A stretch of 64,000 nt of DNA from Halalkalibacter okhensis (GCF_000787375.1 NZ_JRJU01000007.1:1-64000); one strand, 5' to 3'; counted from the first letter of the stretch, positions 17,869 to 26,790 are shown. A program made the numbers and translations. Notes: generated by a model from the sequence alone, not told the origin.

Positions 17869-17898
17869 TAAAGGACAAATTTCTGCTCAAGACCCTCT
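17857..17898. terminator. shared hairpin overlapping both convergent gene ends
   Basis: AGAGGGTC (17857-17864) and GACCCTCT (17891-17898) are perfect inverted arms; allowing one mismatch they extend to 12 nt and include both stop codons. As a result both proteins end in Arg-Gly-Ser-stop. It should act as a bidirectional terminator, though no strong T run follows. Confidence 0.6.
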
Positions 17899-18783
17899 GC
17901 CGCTTTGTTTCCCATACACATGTGATTCATATTCTTGATACCACAATGTGTCGTTACCTTTTAATATCGAATACGCCCAAAATGTAGGTGGTTCATTAAG
18001 TAACAATTGATTAAATTGTGCCTTAGAAAAGATCCACGACTTTTCCACTTGATTCTGAGCTTCTTTTTTGGACATGTCCCCTAATTTCAGCAATTCCATT
18101 GTGATATTCTTTTTAAGTTTCCTTTGCATGACTTGCTCACTAATCACATATGGTTGCCAAAAGCTATGCACTCTTCCCCTTGCCACATTCACCGGAATGA
18201 TTCTCGGATTCGATAAGCAGTGAATTGCCTTTTCGCTGTTCAATGATAATTGATCTTTCGCTCTTGATAAGAGGATTTGGTGTGAATTCGTTTTATGCTT
18301 TTTCCCCACTGGTCCATATACAAAATCATATTTATGTGCTTTTCCACTACGACAATCGTTTACAAACTTTCTCCACTTCTTATGAGATAATGGCCATTTT
18401 GAGTGTTGTGGCAAAGGAAAATATTTTCCATTTAAGTCTTTTAATTTATTTATATCAATATCATAGAACAAGTAAGCAGCTTTTTTTGTATCGGGGTGGT
18501 TGAAATAATTGGAAATATTCATGTTCAATCGATCAATTAATCCTCGATAGACCTGGGGGTGTTCCGCTCTAACTAATGCCCAATTTTTTGCTTGCTCACG
18601 ATTACATGTCACGTAAAATCCTGGTCCAAAGTCCGTTAATCTCCTTTGAATATCTAACCAAATGCCATGTTTGAGAATGATTTTTGCCGCAAATAAATTG
18701 GTTCCATGAAATACTCGCGCTGTTGCCGGAAATACATCCTCCACTTCCCTCACCTCTATTCCCTTTACTCTATTCAAAAGCAC
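17887..18783 (-). CDS. DUF3990 / ADP-ribosyltransferase-like protein
   Basis: Up to 298 residues. The first third fits DUF3990, an ART-fold family: FHGTN (25-29) as the NAD-binding His strand, then DFGPGFYVT (51-59) and QAKNWALVRA. The later part (about 150-290), with DFVYGPVGKKHKTNSHQILLSR, may hold the third catalytic position. ART-fold proteins transfer ADP-ribose or read NAD; several are toxins. The start is unsure: GTG at 18783, or GTG codons 10 and 13 codons further on behind AAAGGG. Neighbours are the Zeta-like kinase and a repeat region. No immunity gene is recognisable. Confidence 0.65.
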   Translation of the reverse strand: MLLNRVKGIEVREVEDVFPATARVFHGTNLFAAKIILKHGIWLDIQRRLTDFGPGFYVTCNREQAKNWALVRAEHPQVYRGLIDRLNMNISNYFNHPDTKKAAYLFYDIDINKLKDLNGKYFPLPQHSKWPLSHKKWRKFVNDCRSGKAHKYDFVYGPVGKKHKTNSHQILLSRAKDQLSLNSEKAIHCLSNPRIIPVNVARGRVHSFWQPYVISEQVMQRKLKKNITMELLKLGDMSKKEAQNQVEKSWIFSKAQFNQLLLNEPPTFWAYSILKGNDTLWYQEYESHVYGKQSGRGS

Positions 18784-19196
18784 TCACAGGGTTTACTTCT
18801 TCCTTCACCTGAATTGGATTTGATTGGATTGGATTGGATTTAAGCCATAGAGGAAGAGACGTCTTTATTTAATACTAGTTTCCATTCACAAAAGATCCTG
18901 ACATTTCCAAGGGTTAATTTATTTCTTCACCAAATCTGCTTGAGCCTTATGTAGATTGCCTTTGAAGACCTTTTTCATCTTCTCCCCTTCAAGTTGGGTT
19001 CTTCATTGCTCTTCTGAAGACCTTTTAACACCTCTCCCTTTCAAGTTGGGTTCTTCATTGCTCTTCTGAAGACCTTTTAACACCTCTCCCTTTCAAGTTG
19101 GGTTCTTCATTGCTCTTCTGAAGACCTTTTAATACCTCTTCCTTTCATGTTGGGTTCTTCACACGACTACAACAAGTCAGTAACGTCATATGTAAA
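18784..19196. other. 413-base non-coding region with microsatellite and tandem repeats
   Basis: It begins with a pentamer-like tract (repeated GATTG, about 18812-18840) and is dominated by the 52-bp tandem repeat at 18964-19160. I find no gene with a ribosome site here on either strand. Confidence 0.7.
18964..19160. repeat. 52-bp tandem repeat, about 3.8 copies
   Basis: Unit starts at 18964, 19016, 19068 and 19120 (last partial). Each unit runs GAAGACCTTTT..CTC..CCTTTCAAGTTGGG, then TTCTTCATTGCTCTTCT. The middle two copies are nearly identical and the outer ones diverge, as expected for slippage or unequal crossing-over. The period is not a multiple of three, so it is not a coding repeat. 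Confidence 0.93.
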
Positions 19197-19901
19197 TCAC
19201 TTATTCCCTTCCACTACTTCACATAAATGAAATAAAGCACTCATCCCGCGTAACTGCTCCTTGACTAAATAGTCTAAGTGCATGAGAGATTCCCTTGTTA
19301 TTTTTATGGCTGCTTGTAGATCATGCGTATCCATTTCATTCAGTACCTCTCGCACGATATCAAGTGAATAGACGGCCGTTTGAAGCGTTTGGATCACTAG
19401 AAGTTTTCTTAAATCATTTTTTGTATAGAGACGATATCCATTCTCTGCGTCTCGCTTTGGCTCAATTAAACCTTCTTTCTCCCAATGTCTTAAAGTTGAA
19501 TTAGGTACTCCCGTTGCCTCTGCTGCTTCACCAATTGAATAGAATTGTTTTTTGCGAGTCAACTGATTTAGCACCTCCACACTTTCCTGTTCAAGTACTT
19601 TCAGGGCTTGTTCAGCCTTCTTTTTATCCTTAAATAACTTGGCTTGTACTTCACTAACTTTCCATAATGCCTCTGTTATTTGTTTGCTCTGAATAAATGG
19701 CATGATCTCTCGTACGAGACTCATTCCAAATCCTGAATTCATGGCACGAATACATTTAAAATAGGCTACATGCTCATTCGTATATATTCGGTAACCATTT
19801 TCTTTTCGCTCCACTTTCGGAACCAATCCCCACGCCTCATAATGACGTAGAGCACTTGTACTGACACCTAATTCATTAGCAATATCGATTGGTTTAATCA
19901 C
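19197..19901 (-). CDS. MerR-type regulator with two MerR DNA-binding domains
   Basis: About 234 residues from a GTG at 19901 with AGGGG 7 nt upstream. Two complete MerR winged-helix heads occur in one chain: IDIANELGVSTSALRHYEAWGLV (about 3-25) and IGEAAEATGVPNSTLRHWEKEGLI (about 112-135), each followed by the GYRIYT/GYRLYT wing. A short coiled coil joins them and a helical tail follows. MerR proteins normally dimerise; a double head could act as a built-in dimer or bind two half-sites. The divergent UvrA-like and BmrA genes are the likely targets. No clear ligand domain or metal-binding Cys is visible. Confidence 0.82.
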   Translation of the reverse strand: MIKPIDIANELGVSTSALRHYEAWGLVPKVERKENGYRIYTNEHVAYFKCIRAMNSGFGMSLVREIMPFIQSKQITEALWKVSEVQAKLFKDKKKAEQALKVLEQESVEVLNQLTRKKQFYSIGEAAEATGVPNSTLRHWEKEGLIEPKRDAENGYRLYTKNDLRKLLVIQTLQTAVYSLDIVREVLNEMDTHDLQAAIKITRESLMHLDYLVKEQLRGMSALFHLCEVVEGNK

Positions 19902-19980
19902 GACAACACCCCTAATTATATTGTAAAACCTTAAAGTTATATGACGGAATTTATCTATTATATCAATCAAAATTAAATAA

Positions 19981-20004
19981 AACATTATCATTTGCATTAA
20001 TGTT
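19981..20004. promoter_or_regulatory. inverted repeat between the MerR gene and the uvrA-like gene
   Basis: AACATTA (19981-19987) and TAATGTT (19998-20004) are perfect inverted arms with 10 bases between, about 40 bases before the UvrA-like start and near a TATAGA -10-like hexamer. A plausible operator for the divergent MerR protein. Confidence 0.45.
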
Positions 20005-20044
20005 ATAGAATTTAGTAGTAAGAATAATTTTAGGAGGGATTTTC

Positions 20045-22513
20045 TTGAATCATTTTATTGAAATTAACGGTGCCAGGGAGCACAACTTAAAAAACCTCTC
20101 GCTGAAAATACCGAAAAATAAGCTTGTTGTATTAACCGGCCCTTCAGGTTCTGGAAAATCAACGTTAGCTTTAGATACATTGCAAAAAGAATGTCAGCGA
20201 CAATATATGGAGTCGATGGGGATGACAACAGACGCCATCAGCAAACCAAAAGTAGAATCCATTATTGGATTATCTCCATCCATTAGTATCAGTCAGCACA
20301 TTACAAATCGCAATCCTCGTTCTACTGTTGGAACGACAACTGACATGTACACGTACTTGCGCGTTATTTATGAGAAGTTAGGAGAATATCCTTGCCCCAA
20401 GTGCAACGAATTCATTCAACCACATGTTGATAAAGAAGAATACAATGATGAAACTGGATTTAAACAATTCATAGACTGCCCAAATTGTCATCATCGTATG
20501 GAAAAAATAACACGCAGTCATTTTTCCTTTAACAAACCTGAAGGTGCTTGTCCAACATGTGATGGTCTTGGCAATGTATCAGAGCTTCATCTTGAATCCG
20601 TCTTTAATGAAGAACTAAGTTTAAACGAAAATTGTGTAAGCATTTGGAAAGGACAATTCATTGATTATCAGCTTTCTATTTTAAAAGCTGCCGCTAAGTA
20701 TTACGACATTTCTCTCGATCTACATTTGCCTCTTAAAGAATTTACAACCATTCAACGAACTCTGTTGTATTACGGAGTTGAAAGTGAAGAATTCAAATCA
20801 AGCTTTCCAAATATAAAAGCTCCCAAAACCGTTAGCCAAGGGAAATTTGAAGGAGTCGTTACTGGAATTTGGAGAAGGTACAAAGAAAAAGGTGGTCAAT
20901 CAGGGGAAGCGAGTCTATTTTTCACTAAATGTTGTCCCGATTGTTCTGGTGAACGGTTAAATGAAAGAAGTCGTCAAGTGTTAGTAGCGGGTACCTCTAT
21001 TACAAGTCTCACTAAATGGTCCCTTGATGATATGCTTATCTGGATTCAGAAGCTTGAACGAAATAATTCTACCGAAAACCTTCAAGTCGTAGAAACTCTT
21101 TTATACGATTTAAAAACGAAAATAAGAAGGATTGTCCATGTTGGTTTAGGATATTTGTCATTAGATCGACAAACGATTACACTTTCAGGTGGCGAAGCGC
21201 AACGACTTAGACTGGCTACCATTTTAGGGTCAGGCTTAACAGGTGTCCTCTATATTTTAGATGAACCTACATCCGGCTTACATCCTAAAGACACTCATGG
21301 ATTGCTTCAAGTCATGAAAGAACTTAGGGATTTAGGAAATACCGTCCTAGTCATAGAACATGATGAAGACATGATGCGAGGTGCAGATCATATCATCGAC
21401 ATTGGCCCAGGTGCCGGCAAATACGGTGGAACGGTTGTTGGGCAAGGAACCGCGGAACAAATCATGCAACAAGAGACGTCCATTACAGGAAGATTTTTGC
21501 AAAGAGCTCCATCCATTCATTCTGTCCGAAGACCTGGTAATGGAAAATCTTTAACCGTTTATAACGCAACGAAACACAACCTAAAAAATATAACGGTCTC
21601 CTTCCCTCTAGGGATGTTCATTTCTGTCACAGGCGTATCCGGTTCAGGAAAGTCCTCTTTAGTTTTTGATGTTCTTTCTTCTGGAATAAAAGGTGTTAGG
21701 GATGGTTGTGATCATATCACTGGGTTTGAATCGATTGAAAACGTCATTACTGTCGATCAATCACCTTTAACACGAATGCAACGATCAAATATCGCAACCT
21801 ATACAGACGCTTTCACTTTGATTCGAAACTTATTTGCTAGTCTACCAGAAGCGAAAGCAAACGATCTTAAGCCAAAAGACTTTTCCTTTAACACACAAGG
21901 TGGCAGATGTGAGCATTGTCAAGGTCTTGGATTTGTTATGACAAATATGCACTTCTTACCCGATGTGGAGGTAACCTGCCCAGTATGCATGGGTAAACGC
22001 TTTAAGGAATTCATACTTGAAATCACCTTTAAAGGAAATACGATCTCATCGATACTCGACTTAACGATTGAAGAAAGTCGTACTTTATTTAGCGATGTGA
22101 AAAAGATCGGACCAATTATTGACCTGTTGTGTGACGTGGGGTTAGGATATTTAAGCTGGGGTCAATCCGTCACGACCTTATCTGGAGGTGAAGGTCAACG
22201 TCTGAGGCTCGCTAAAGAATTGTACAAGCAAAAGTCGAATCACACCCTCTATCTACTTGACGAACCAACAACCGGATTACATCCATCCGATATAGATAAC
22301 CTTCTTCTCCTATTAAATCGACTTGTCGATGCAGGAAATACAGTCATTGTCGTGGAGCATACATTGGAGGTGATCCGATCTTCCGATTGGGTTATTGACA
22401 TCGGCCCAGACGGAGGTGAAATGGGAGGACAAATTGTTGCACAAGGTACACCAGAACAAATTGCCCTGATAGATAAATCACATACCGGTAGATTCCTAAA
22501 AAGATCTTCATAA
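20045..22513 (+). CDS. short UvrA-like ABC ATPase (probably drug/DNA-adduct tolerance)
   Basis: 822 residues, against about 950 for housekeeping UvrA. Two ABC cassettes: [10 protein letters not shown] (about 33) with [12 protein letters not shown] and [12 protein letters not shown], then [10 protein letters not shown] (about 535) with [12 protein letters not shown] and [11 protein letters not shown]. Zinc modules are present: [10 protein letters not shown] in the first half and [18 protein letters not shown] in the second, the classical UvrA zinc hook. Reduced length fits the UvrA2-like proteins found beside drug exporters, which may displace intercalators rather than feed UvrB. The start is TTG at 20045 with AGGAGG upstream. 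It precedes bmrA and faces the double-MerR gene. Confidence 0.85.
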   Translation: MNHFIEINGAREHNLKNLSLKIPKNKLVVLTGPSGSGKSTLALDTLQKECQRQYMESMGMTTDAISKPKVESIIGLSPSISISQHITNRNPRSTVGTTTDMYTYLRVIYEKLGEYPCPKCNEFIQPHVDKEEYNDETGFKQFIDCPNCHHRMEKITRSHFSFNKPEGACPTCDGLGNVSELHLESVFNEELSLNENCVSIWKGQFIDYQLSILKAAAKYYDISLDLHLPLKEFTTIQRTLLYYGVESEEFKSSFPNIKAPKTVSQGKFEGVVTGIWRRYKEKGGQSGEASLFFTKCCPDCSGERLNERSRQVLVAGTSITSLTKWSLDDMLIWIQKLERNNSTENLQVVETLLYDLKTKIRRIVHVGLGYLSLDRQTITLSGGEAQRLRLATILGSGLTGVLYILDEPTSGLHPKDTHGLLQVMKELRDLGNTVLVIEHDEDMMRGADHIIDIGPGAGKYGGTVVGQGTAEQIMQQETSITGRFLQRAPSIHSVRRPGNGKSLTVYNATKHNLKNITVSFPLGMFISVTGVSGSGKSSLVFDVLSSGIKGVRDGCDHITGFESIENVITVDQSPLTRMQRSNIATYTDAFTLIRNLFASLPEAKANDLKPKDFSFNTQGGRCEHCQGLGFVMTNMHFLPDVEVTCPVCMGKRFKEFILEITFKGNTISSILDLTIEESRTLFSDVKKIGPIIDLLCDVGLGYLSWGQSVTTLSGGEGQRLRLAKELYKQKSNHTLYLLDEPTTGLHPSDIDNLLLLLNRLVDAGNTVIVVEHTLEVIRSSDWVIDIGPDGGEMGGQIVAQGTPEQIALIDKSHTGRFLKRSS

Positions 22514-22585
22514 ATTTGCAACTTCCCTGCTTCTGGTTCGTATGAATCAGAAGCGATACTACTTCATTTAAAGGAGTCCCTACTT

Positions 22586-24322
22586 ATGGAAAAAGGAAAT
22601 AAACAAATGCTTAAGCCATTCTTATCCCTTATACTTTCAACGAAAATACCAAAACTTGCACTCACCTTTGGACTAGTTGGTAGTTTAATCACAACCATCG
22701 TTGGACTTACCATTCCCCTTTTAACGAGAGAATTAGTCGATGGTTTCTCGATTGAATCTCTTAACATGACTCTGATTGCAATCATCATTATCGTCTTCAT
22801 TTTACAAGCGGCGATTGAGGGGTTTTCCTTGTATGCCCTTGCGTATGTAGGACAAAAAATTGTCGCAGCCTTACGAGAGAAAATGTGGTTCAAACTTATT
22901 CGACTTCCCGTTCATTACTTTGATAAAAGCAAAAGTGGAGAAACCGTTAGTCGTGTAGTCAATGATACTGGAATTGTCAAAGACTTAATCTCCCAACATT
23001 TCCCTCAATTTATTGGTGGAATTATTACGATTATTGGTGCTGTAATTATCTTATTTATCATGGATTGGAAAATGACTTTATTAATGTTTATTGCCGTTCC
23101 CATTACGGTGCTTTTTATGGTTCCACTTGGGAACAGAATGTCAAAAATATCACGCAATCTCCAAGATGAAACAGCAAATTTCACAGGAAGTGTTCAGCAA
23201 ACCTTAAGTGAAATTCGCTTAATGAAAGCATCCAATGCTGAAAAAACAGAAGAAAATAAAGGATTAGCGGGTATTAACAAGCTATTTTCCTACGGTTTAA
23301 AAGAAGGACGGATCTTTGCTCTTATTGCACCACTAATGTATTTAGTCGTTATGGTTGTCATTGTTATCATAATTGGATACGGTGGTATTCGAGTAACTGA
23401 AGGAACCATGACGACGGGATCTCTCGTAGCTTTCTTACTTTATCTTTTCCAAATTGTATTCCCGATTACTTCCTTTGCCATGTTTTTCACTCAGCTGCAA
23501 AAGGCTCAAGGGGCCACGGAAAGAATCATTGAAATTCTCGATATCGATGTAGAAGAAGGACAAGAAGGAAAAGAGCTAGATATATCCAATCAAGAGATTT
23601 TTGTCGATAATGTCTCCTTTTCCTACAATGACGAGGAGCCCGTTATCAAAGATGTATCCTTTAACGTCCTTCCAGGAACCATGGTTGCATTTGCAGGACC
23701 GAGTGGTGGTGGAAAAACAACGATGTTTGGTTTGCTTGAACGCTTTTACGAACCAACGAAAGGTGACATCTTGATCGGACATACCTCGATAAGAGAGCTA
23801 TCTATGCACTCATGGAGAAAACAAATTGGCTATGTATCTCAAGATAGTCCGATGATGGTAGGAACGATCCGAGATAATTTATGCTATGGCTTAGAAGACC
23901 GCAAAGACATTGATGATGAACGATTGTGGGAAGTGGCGAAAATGGCCTATGCAGACCATTTTATCAAGGAGTTCCCAAAAGGCCTTGATACTGAGGTTGG
24001 TGAACGTGGAATCAAGCTTTCTGGTGGACAAAGGCAACGTATCGCTATTGCACGTGCGTTCCTAAGAAATCCAAAAATCTTAATGATGGATGAAGCAACC
24101 GCCAGTTTGGATAGCCAATCAGAAGGAATTGTCCAACAAGCTTTAACAAGACTCATGGAAGGCCGAACCACATTTGTCATCGCACATCGTTTATCTACAA
24201 TCGTCAATGCCGATCAGATTATCTTTATTGAAAAAGGGCAAATCACTGGGACGGGTACACACCAAGAGCTAGTCCAATCTCATGAGCTCTATCGTGAGTT
24301 TGCTGAACAACAATTAACATAA
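22586..24322 (+). CDS. bmrA: BmrA-like ABC multidrug exporter (half-transporter)
   Basis: 578 residues, a homodimeric half-transporter: six membrane helices in about 15-310 and an ATPase domain in about 340-575. Marks: FDKSKSGETVSRVVNDTG (first coupling region), Walker A GPSGGGKTT, KLSGGQRQRIAIARAFLRNP and LMMDEATASLDSQSE. The sequence closely follows B. subtilis BmrA along its length, including the ending YREFAEQQL. It begins 72 bases after the UvrA-like gene, so a shared transcript under the MerR-type regulator is likely; a hairpin-like CTTCTGGTTCG..GAATCAGAAG lies between them. Confidence 0.92.
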   Translation: MEKGNKQMLKPFLSLILSTKIPKLALTFGLVGSLITTIVGLTIPLLTRELVDGFSIESLNMTLIAIIIIVFILQAAIEGFSLYALAYVGQKIVAALREKMWFKLIRLPVHYFDKSKSGETVSRVVNDTGIVKDLISQHFPQFIGGIITIIGAVIILFIMDWKMTLLMFIAVPITVLFMVPLGNRMSKISRNLQDETANFTGSVQQTLSEIRLMKASNAEKTEENKGLAGINKLFSYGLKEGRIFALIAPLMYLVVMVVIVIIIGYGGIRVTEGTMTTGSLVAFLLYLFQIVFPITSFAMFFTQLQKAQGATERIIEILDIDVEEGQEGKELDISNQEIFVDNVSFSYNDEEPVIKDVSFNVLPGTMVAFAGPSGGGKTTMFGLLERFYEPTKGDILIGHTSIRELSMHSWRKQIGYVSQDSPMMVGTIRDNLCYGLEDRKDIDDERLWEVAKMAYADHFIKEFPKGLDTEVGERGIKLSGGQRQRIAIARAFLRNPKILMMDEATASLDSQSEGIVQQALTRLMEGRTTFVIAHRLSTIVNADQIIFIEKGQITGTGTHQELVQSHELYREFAEQQLT

Positions 24323-24366
24323 ATTAAATATTATGTTTCCTTCCTATTAACCTTTTGCTAACTATA

Positions 24367-24411
24367 AGAGGTGCCTCAAAAGGTCTATTTTATGCTTTTT
24401 GAGACACCTCT
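24367..24411 (+). terminator. terminator of the uvrA-like/bmrA operon
   Basis: AGAGGTG-c-CTCAAAA pairs with TTTTGAG-a-CACCTCT, 45 bases past the bmrA stop. It shares the 16-mer GGTGCCTCAAAAGGTC with the terminator at 7682-7726. Confidence 0.82.
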
Positions 24412-24498
24412 AAATATTCTATTTAAATAAAATCGAACGTCTTCACTTAAGATCTTCATTGAACGTCTATCGGAGAAAAAATATAAAATAAACACTAA

Positions 24499-24538
24499 AG
24501 CCTGTATCATCATTAAAACAATACGACGATACAGGCTT
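24499..24538. terminator. terminator after the 59-residue membrane protein gene
   Basis: AGCCTGTATC and GATACAGGCT pair, with A and T tracts outside them. It lies just beyond the stop codon of the small minus-strand gene and can serve both directions. Confidence 0.7.
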
Positions 24539-24546
24539 TTTCTTGT

Positions 24547-24726
24547 TTACTTTTCCCTATAAAAATTTGCAACAATAAACAAAAGCACTCCTACGATGAT
24601 CAATGGAATTGAAAAGGCAGGGTAAGGTTCAGGAATCCCTTCTACTAGCGCTAGTGCCATTCCGACGGCATTAATCCATATGCCAATATATACTAAGTTT
24701 CTCCCCTTTTTAGTATGCTTTTTCAA
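24547..24726 (-). CDS. small two-helix membrane protein (59 residues)
   Basis: An open frame of 59 codons starting at a TTG (24726) with GGAGG 6 nt upstream. The protein has a basic start (KKHTKKGR), a helix LVYIGIWINAVGMALALV, a short turn with EPYP, and a second helix IPLIIVGVLLFIVANFY. It lies 70 bases downstream of another small membrane protein gene that also uses TTG. It is followed directly by a terminator. The function is unknown; ribosome site, hydrophobic pattern and terminator make it a believable gene. Confidence 0.7.
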   Translation of the reverse strand: MKKHTKKGRNLVYIGIWINAVGMALALVEGIPEPYPAFSIPLIIVGVLLFIVANFYREK

Positions 24727-24796
24727 TTTGATCCTCCATTTCTCTTACGAACATGATCGCTATCAATTCCTTTCGCCTGTATAAATTTTGAAGCAA

Positions 24797-25069
24797 TCAT
24801 ACAGATCCATAACTAGAACGTTTTTTTAAACCAAACAAGATCGCGAAGCAAACGATTGTTAAAAAGAAGAAAGTCACAAAATAGATCAGCGGATTTCCTA
24901 CGACCCCAAAAGCAACTTCATTTTGTAAATAATTCGTATTTTCATAACTCGCGAGTATATCAGGCATATATGTTACCGTTTGATAATATCCAAAAGCCAT
25001 TACACCTAGAAAATAAAGTAAATGAATGATGACAGATAGAGACAGTGACCAAATCATTACTTTTTTCAA
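24797..25069 (-). CDS. small membrane protein, unknown function
   Basis: 90 residues with two helices (about 4-28 and 61-82) and an acidic-aromatic loop between them (YMPDILASYENTNYL). The start is TTG with AAGGAAGGG upstream. It resembles the DUF4306-like and YesK-like small integral proteins of Bacillus in layout only; I do not recognise a family with confidence. A 59-residue membrane protein follows on the same strand. Confidence 0.6.
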   Translation of the reverse strand: MKKVMIWSLSLSVIIHLLYFLGVMAFGYYQTVTYMPDILASYENTNYLQNEVAFGVVGNPLIYFVTFFFLTIVCFAILFGLKKRSSYGSV

Positions 25070-25130
25070 TTACATCCCTTCCTTTCTTGCTTTATATCCA
25101 GTTCAAACAAGCTTCATATATTCGTATCCG

Positions 25131-25403
25131 TTATTGTTGACGTTCAAAGGAATCAAAAGTCTCAAGCCACTTAAAGGTTTTGTTCTCTTCATCCCATTCA
25201 AAAACAGTAATCTCTCCCCAAGAAGAATAGATCACAATCTTGTTATCACCTAAAGGGATAATTCGACCTTCATTTGAATACGTTTCAATTTGCTGCGGAA
25301 AATCTGGATAATATGAACCAGAATCCGAGCAATTTCCTAACACAAGTAATAGTAAACATATGAATATACCAATTAAAATTCCACGATTAGGGTTATCTTT
25401 CAT
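25131..25403 (-). CDS. small lipoprotein or membrane-anchored protein, unknown function
   Basis: About 90 residues from the ATG at 25403 (AAGGAG 5 nt upstream; an ATG at 25418 is less well placed). After a hydrophobic segment GILIGIFICLLLLVLGNC comes Ser-Asp-Ser-Gly, which looks like a lipobox, but Asn at -1 is unusual, so lipid attachment is uncertain. The rest is a short beta-rich domain with IIPLGDNKIVIYSSWGEITVF. The gene is divergent from the DUF5391-like gene at 25524. Confidence 0.6.
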   Translation of the reverse strand: MKDNPNRGILIGIFICLLLLVLGNCSDSGSYYPDFPQQIETYSNEGRIIPLGDNKIVIYSSWGEITVFEWDEENKTFKWLETFDSFERQQ

Positions 25404-25523
25404 CTTTACTCCTTTCAAACTTGTTGTTGCAATAAAACCGCATTAGTCTTCTTTAAAATTGTAACGACATCATCAATATATGCTATATTGTATATGGTAA
25501 AAAAATACAATGGAGGTAACAAG

Positions 25524-25967
25524 GTGCAAACGAAAAATAACTTTAGCGCTATCTTATTAACATCGCTATCCGCTTTGCTATTCTGTGCTTTAATCGTTGT
25601 AGGGTCTCTTTCACCACTTGCCAATTTAGGAGCTAACGCAAACCAATTTGGTGATTTAGGGATGTGGTTAGCCATCGCAATGGTGATTTTGTGTTATAGC
25701 CTACCCACCATTCTTTATTTTTTAAGTGTAAGCGCGATGAAAGTAATGATGACCATTTTTTGTGCTCTCGGTATAATCATTCACACGTTCATTATTTTAG
25801 TCCTATCTGTTATGACCTTTATTCATGTTAGTTTGACACCGACTATTTTAGGAATATTTGGGTTATCTTTCGCTTCTATTCTTCTCAATTTCATCTGGCT
25901 TTTTGTCGTTTTTGGAAAGCTACCAAAAAGGGTAAATAGGTCTACTATTAGTGGCGAGCGATTGTAA
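25524..25967 (+). CDS. DUF5391-like four-helix membrane protein
   Basis: About 147 residues from a GTG at 25524 with GGAGG about 7 nt upstream; an in-frame ATG at 25488 is unlikely because the ribosome site lies inside that extension. Four helices, with SLSPLANLGANANQFGDLGMW between helices 1 and 2 as the most characteristic stretch; I associate this with DUF5391 of Bacillus. No function is known for the family. A hairpin follows at 25992-26035. Confidence 0.65.
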   Translation: MQTKNNFSAILLTSLSALLFCALIVVGSLSPLANLGANANQFGDLGMWLAIAMVILCYSLPTILYFLSVSAMKVMMTIFCALGIIIHTFIILVLSVMTFIHVSLTPTILGIFGLSFASILLNFIWLFVVFGKLPKRVNRSTISGERL

Positions 25968-25991
25968 CTATTATTACTGTTAAAACGCTAA

Positions 25992-26035
25992 AACTAGTAT
26001 GCAAGTGTCTGTTTTTGTATCCTTGTATACTAGTT
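25992..26035. terminator. hairpin between convergent genes
   Basis: AACTAGTATgCAAG and CTTGtATACTAGTT pair with one bulge around a T-rich loop. It sits between the DUF5391-like gene and the SH3-like gene, probably terminating both. Confidence 0.6.
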
Positions 26036-26042
26036 AAGAAAA

Positions 26043-26417
26043 TCATTTGTCTTCTAGTATGTTTTCTAATGGTACCCAACCTTCTTCTAAGGTTACGATT
26101 TTTCTGACCCAAGCCCATCCATTGATTTCTTTTAATTTCAGTAATTTTTCACCCACCTCAACGTTCAGTTCTTTTGCAACATAATCCTCTAGCATAACCG
26201 CTTGCTTTCCTTGCTTATTAATCAATTGTTCTGGCACCCATCCTTCTGAACAAAAATCAAGAGTGAAACAATAGATCCAGTTCTTCCACTCTTCATTGTC
26301 TTTATATGTTTTACCTACGATGATTGGTTGCCCTTTTGAAAGAGTAATTGGATTAGGATAGTTACTTTTATGTCGTTTGATGACTTCATAAACAAGATTA
26401 TTTTTATTCATATCCAT
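26043..26417 (-). CDS. small protein with two SH3-like domains
   Basis: About 124 residues from the ATG at 26417 (GTGAGG 8 nt upstream). Two similar beta-barrel halves each end in a GWVP motif: EGWVPEQLI (about 67) and EGWVPLENIL (about 115), matching the variant SH3 'ligand-binding' proteins of Bacillus. Internal duplication is clear from the paired pattern of Trp-Val-Pro. No signal peptide, so cytoplasmic. The ligand is unknown. Confidence 0.7.
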   Translation of the reverse strand: MDMNKNNLVYEVIKRHKSNYPNPITLSKGQPIIVGKTYKDNEEWKNWIYCFTLDFCSEGWVPEQLINKQGKQAVMLEDYVAKELNVEVGEKLLKLKEINGWAWVRKIVTLEEGWVPLENILEDK

Positions 26418-26499
26418 ACAGATAACCTCACTCACGTTTAGTAATAAGCTATAAAAAACAAAGATCTAGTGATTTACACTCTAATAAACCTCACTCACG

Positions 26500-26790
26500 T
26501 TAGCTTATGTTTTTATTTACGGTAATTCCTTTATAGATAATATAAATAAATAAAGCGCTGATTAAGATAAGTCTAATAACAGAAGAATTAACTAGAATAA
26601 TAGTTAGGAAAAAGAAGCCAACAACCGATCCAAATTTAGTAAGAGCAATGGCTTCTTTAGAAAACTCTGGCTCCTCATTATACCTCCACCTATTTCCAAA
26701 TAGCATTGCTTCTTCTGTGTCAAAATATGCCCAAATAAGGAAACCATAGATTGGAACAAATAATATAAATAATATGAGAGTCTCAGCCAC
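26500..26790 (-). CDS. small membrane protein, unknown function
   Basis: 96 residues, three helices (about 4-21, 50-65, 69-87). Residues 22-48 form a charged cytoplasmic or external loop (FDTEEAMLFGNRWRYNEEPEF). The start is GTG at 26790 with AGGAGG 7 nt upstream. The family is not recognised. Confidence 0.6.
   Translation of the reverse strand: MAETLILFILFVPIYGFLIWAYFDTEEAMLFGNRWRYNEEPEFSKEAIALTKFGSVVGFFFLTIILVNSSVIRLILISALFIYIIYKGITVNKNIS

Noticed and set aside
18964-19160. 52-bp repeats as a possible CRISPR array
   Set aside because: The units are directly contiguous with no unique spacers, and no cas genes lie nearby.
20045-22513. Annotation as the housekeeping excinuclease UvrA
   Set aside because: It is about 130 residues short, lies away from uvrB and sits with a drug exporter and MerR-type regulator.
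22564-22893. 109-codon minus-strand frame opposite the start of bmrA
   Set aside because: It is antisense to a well-recognised exporter and has no ribosome site or family likeness.
26424-26501. Repeated 15-mer AACCTCACTCACGTT as possible attachment or IS target-site duplications
   Set aside because: The copies are only 63 bases apart with no mobile gene between; one copy overlaps a ribosome site and the other a stop codon, so a small local duplication is enough.
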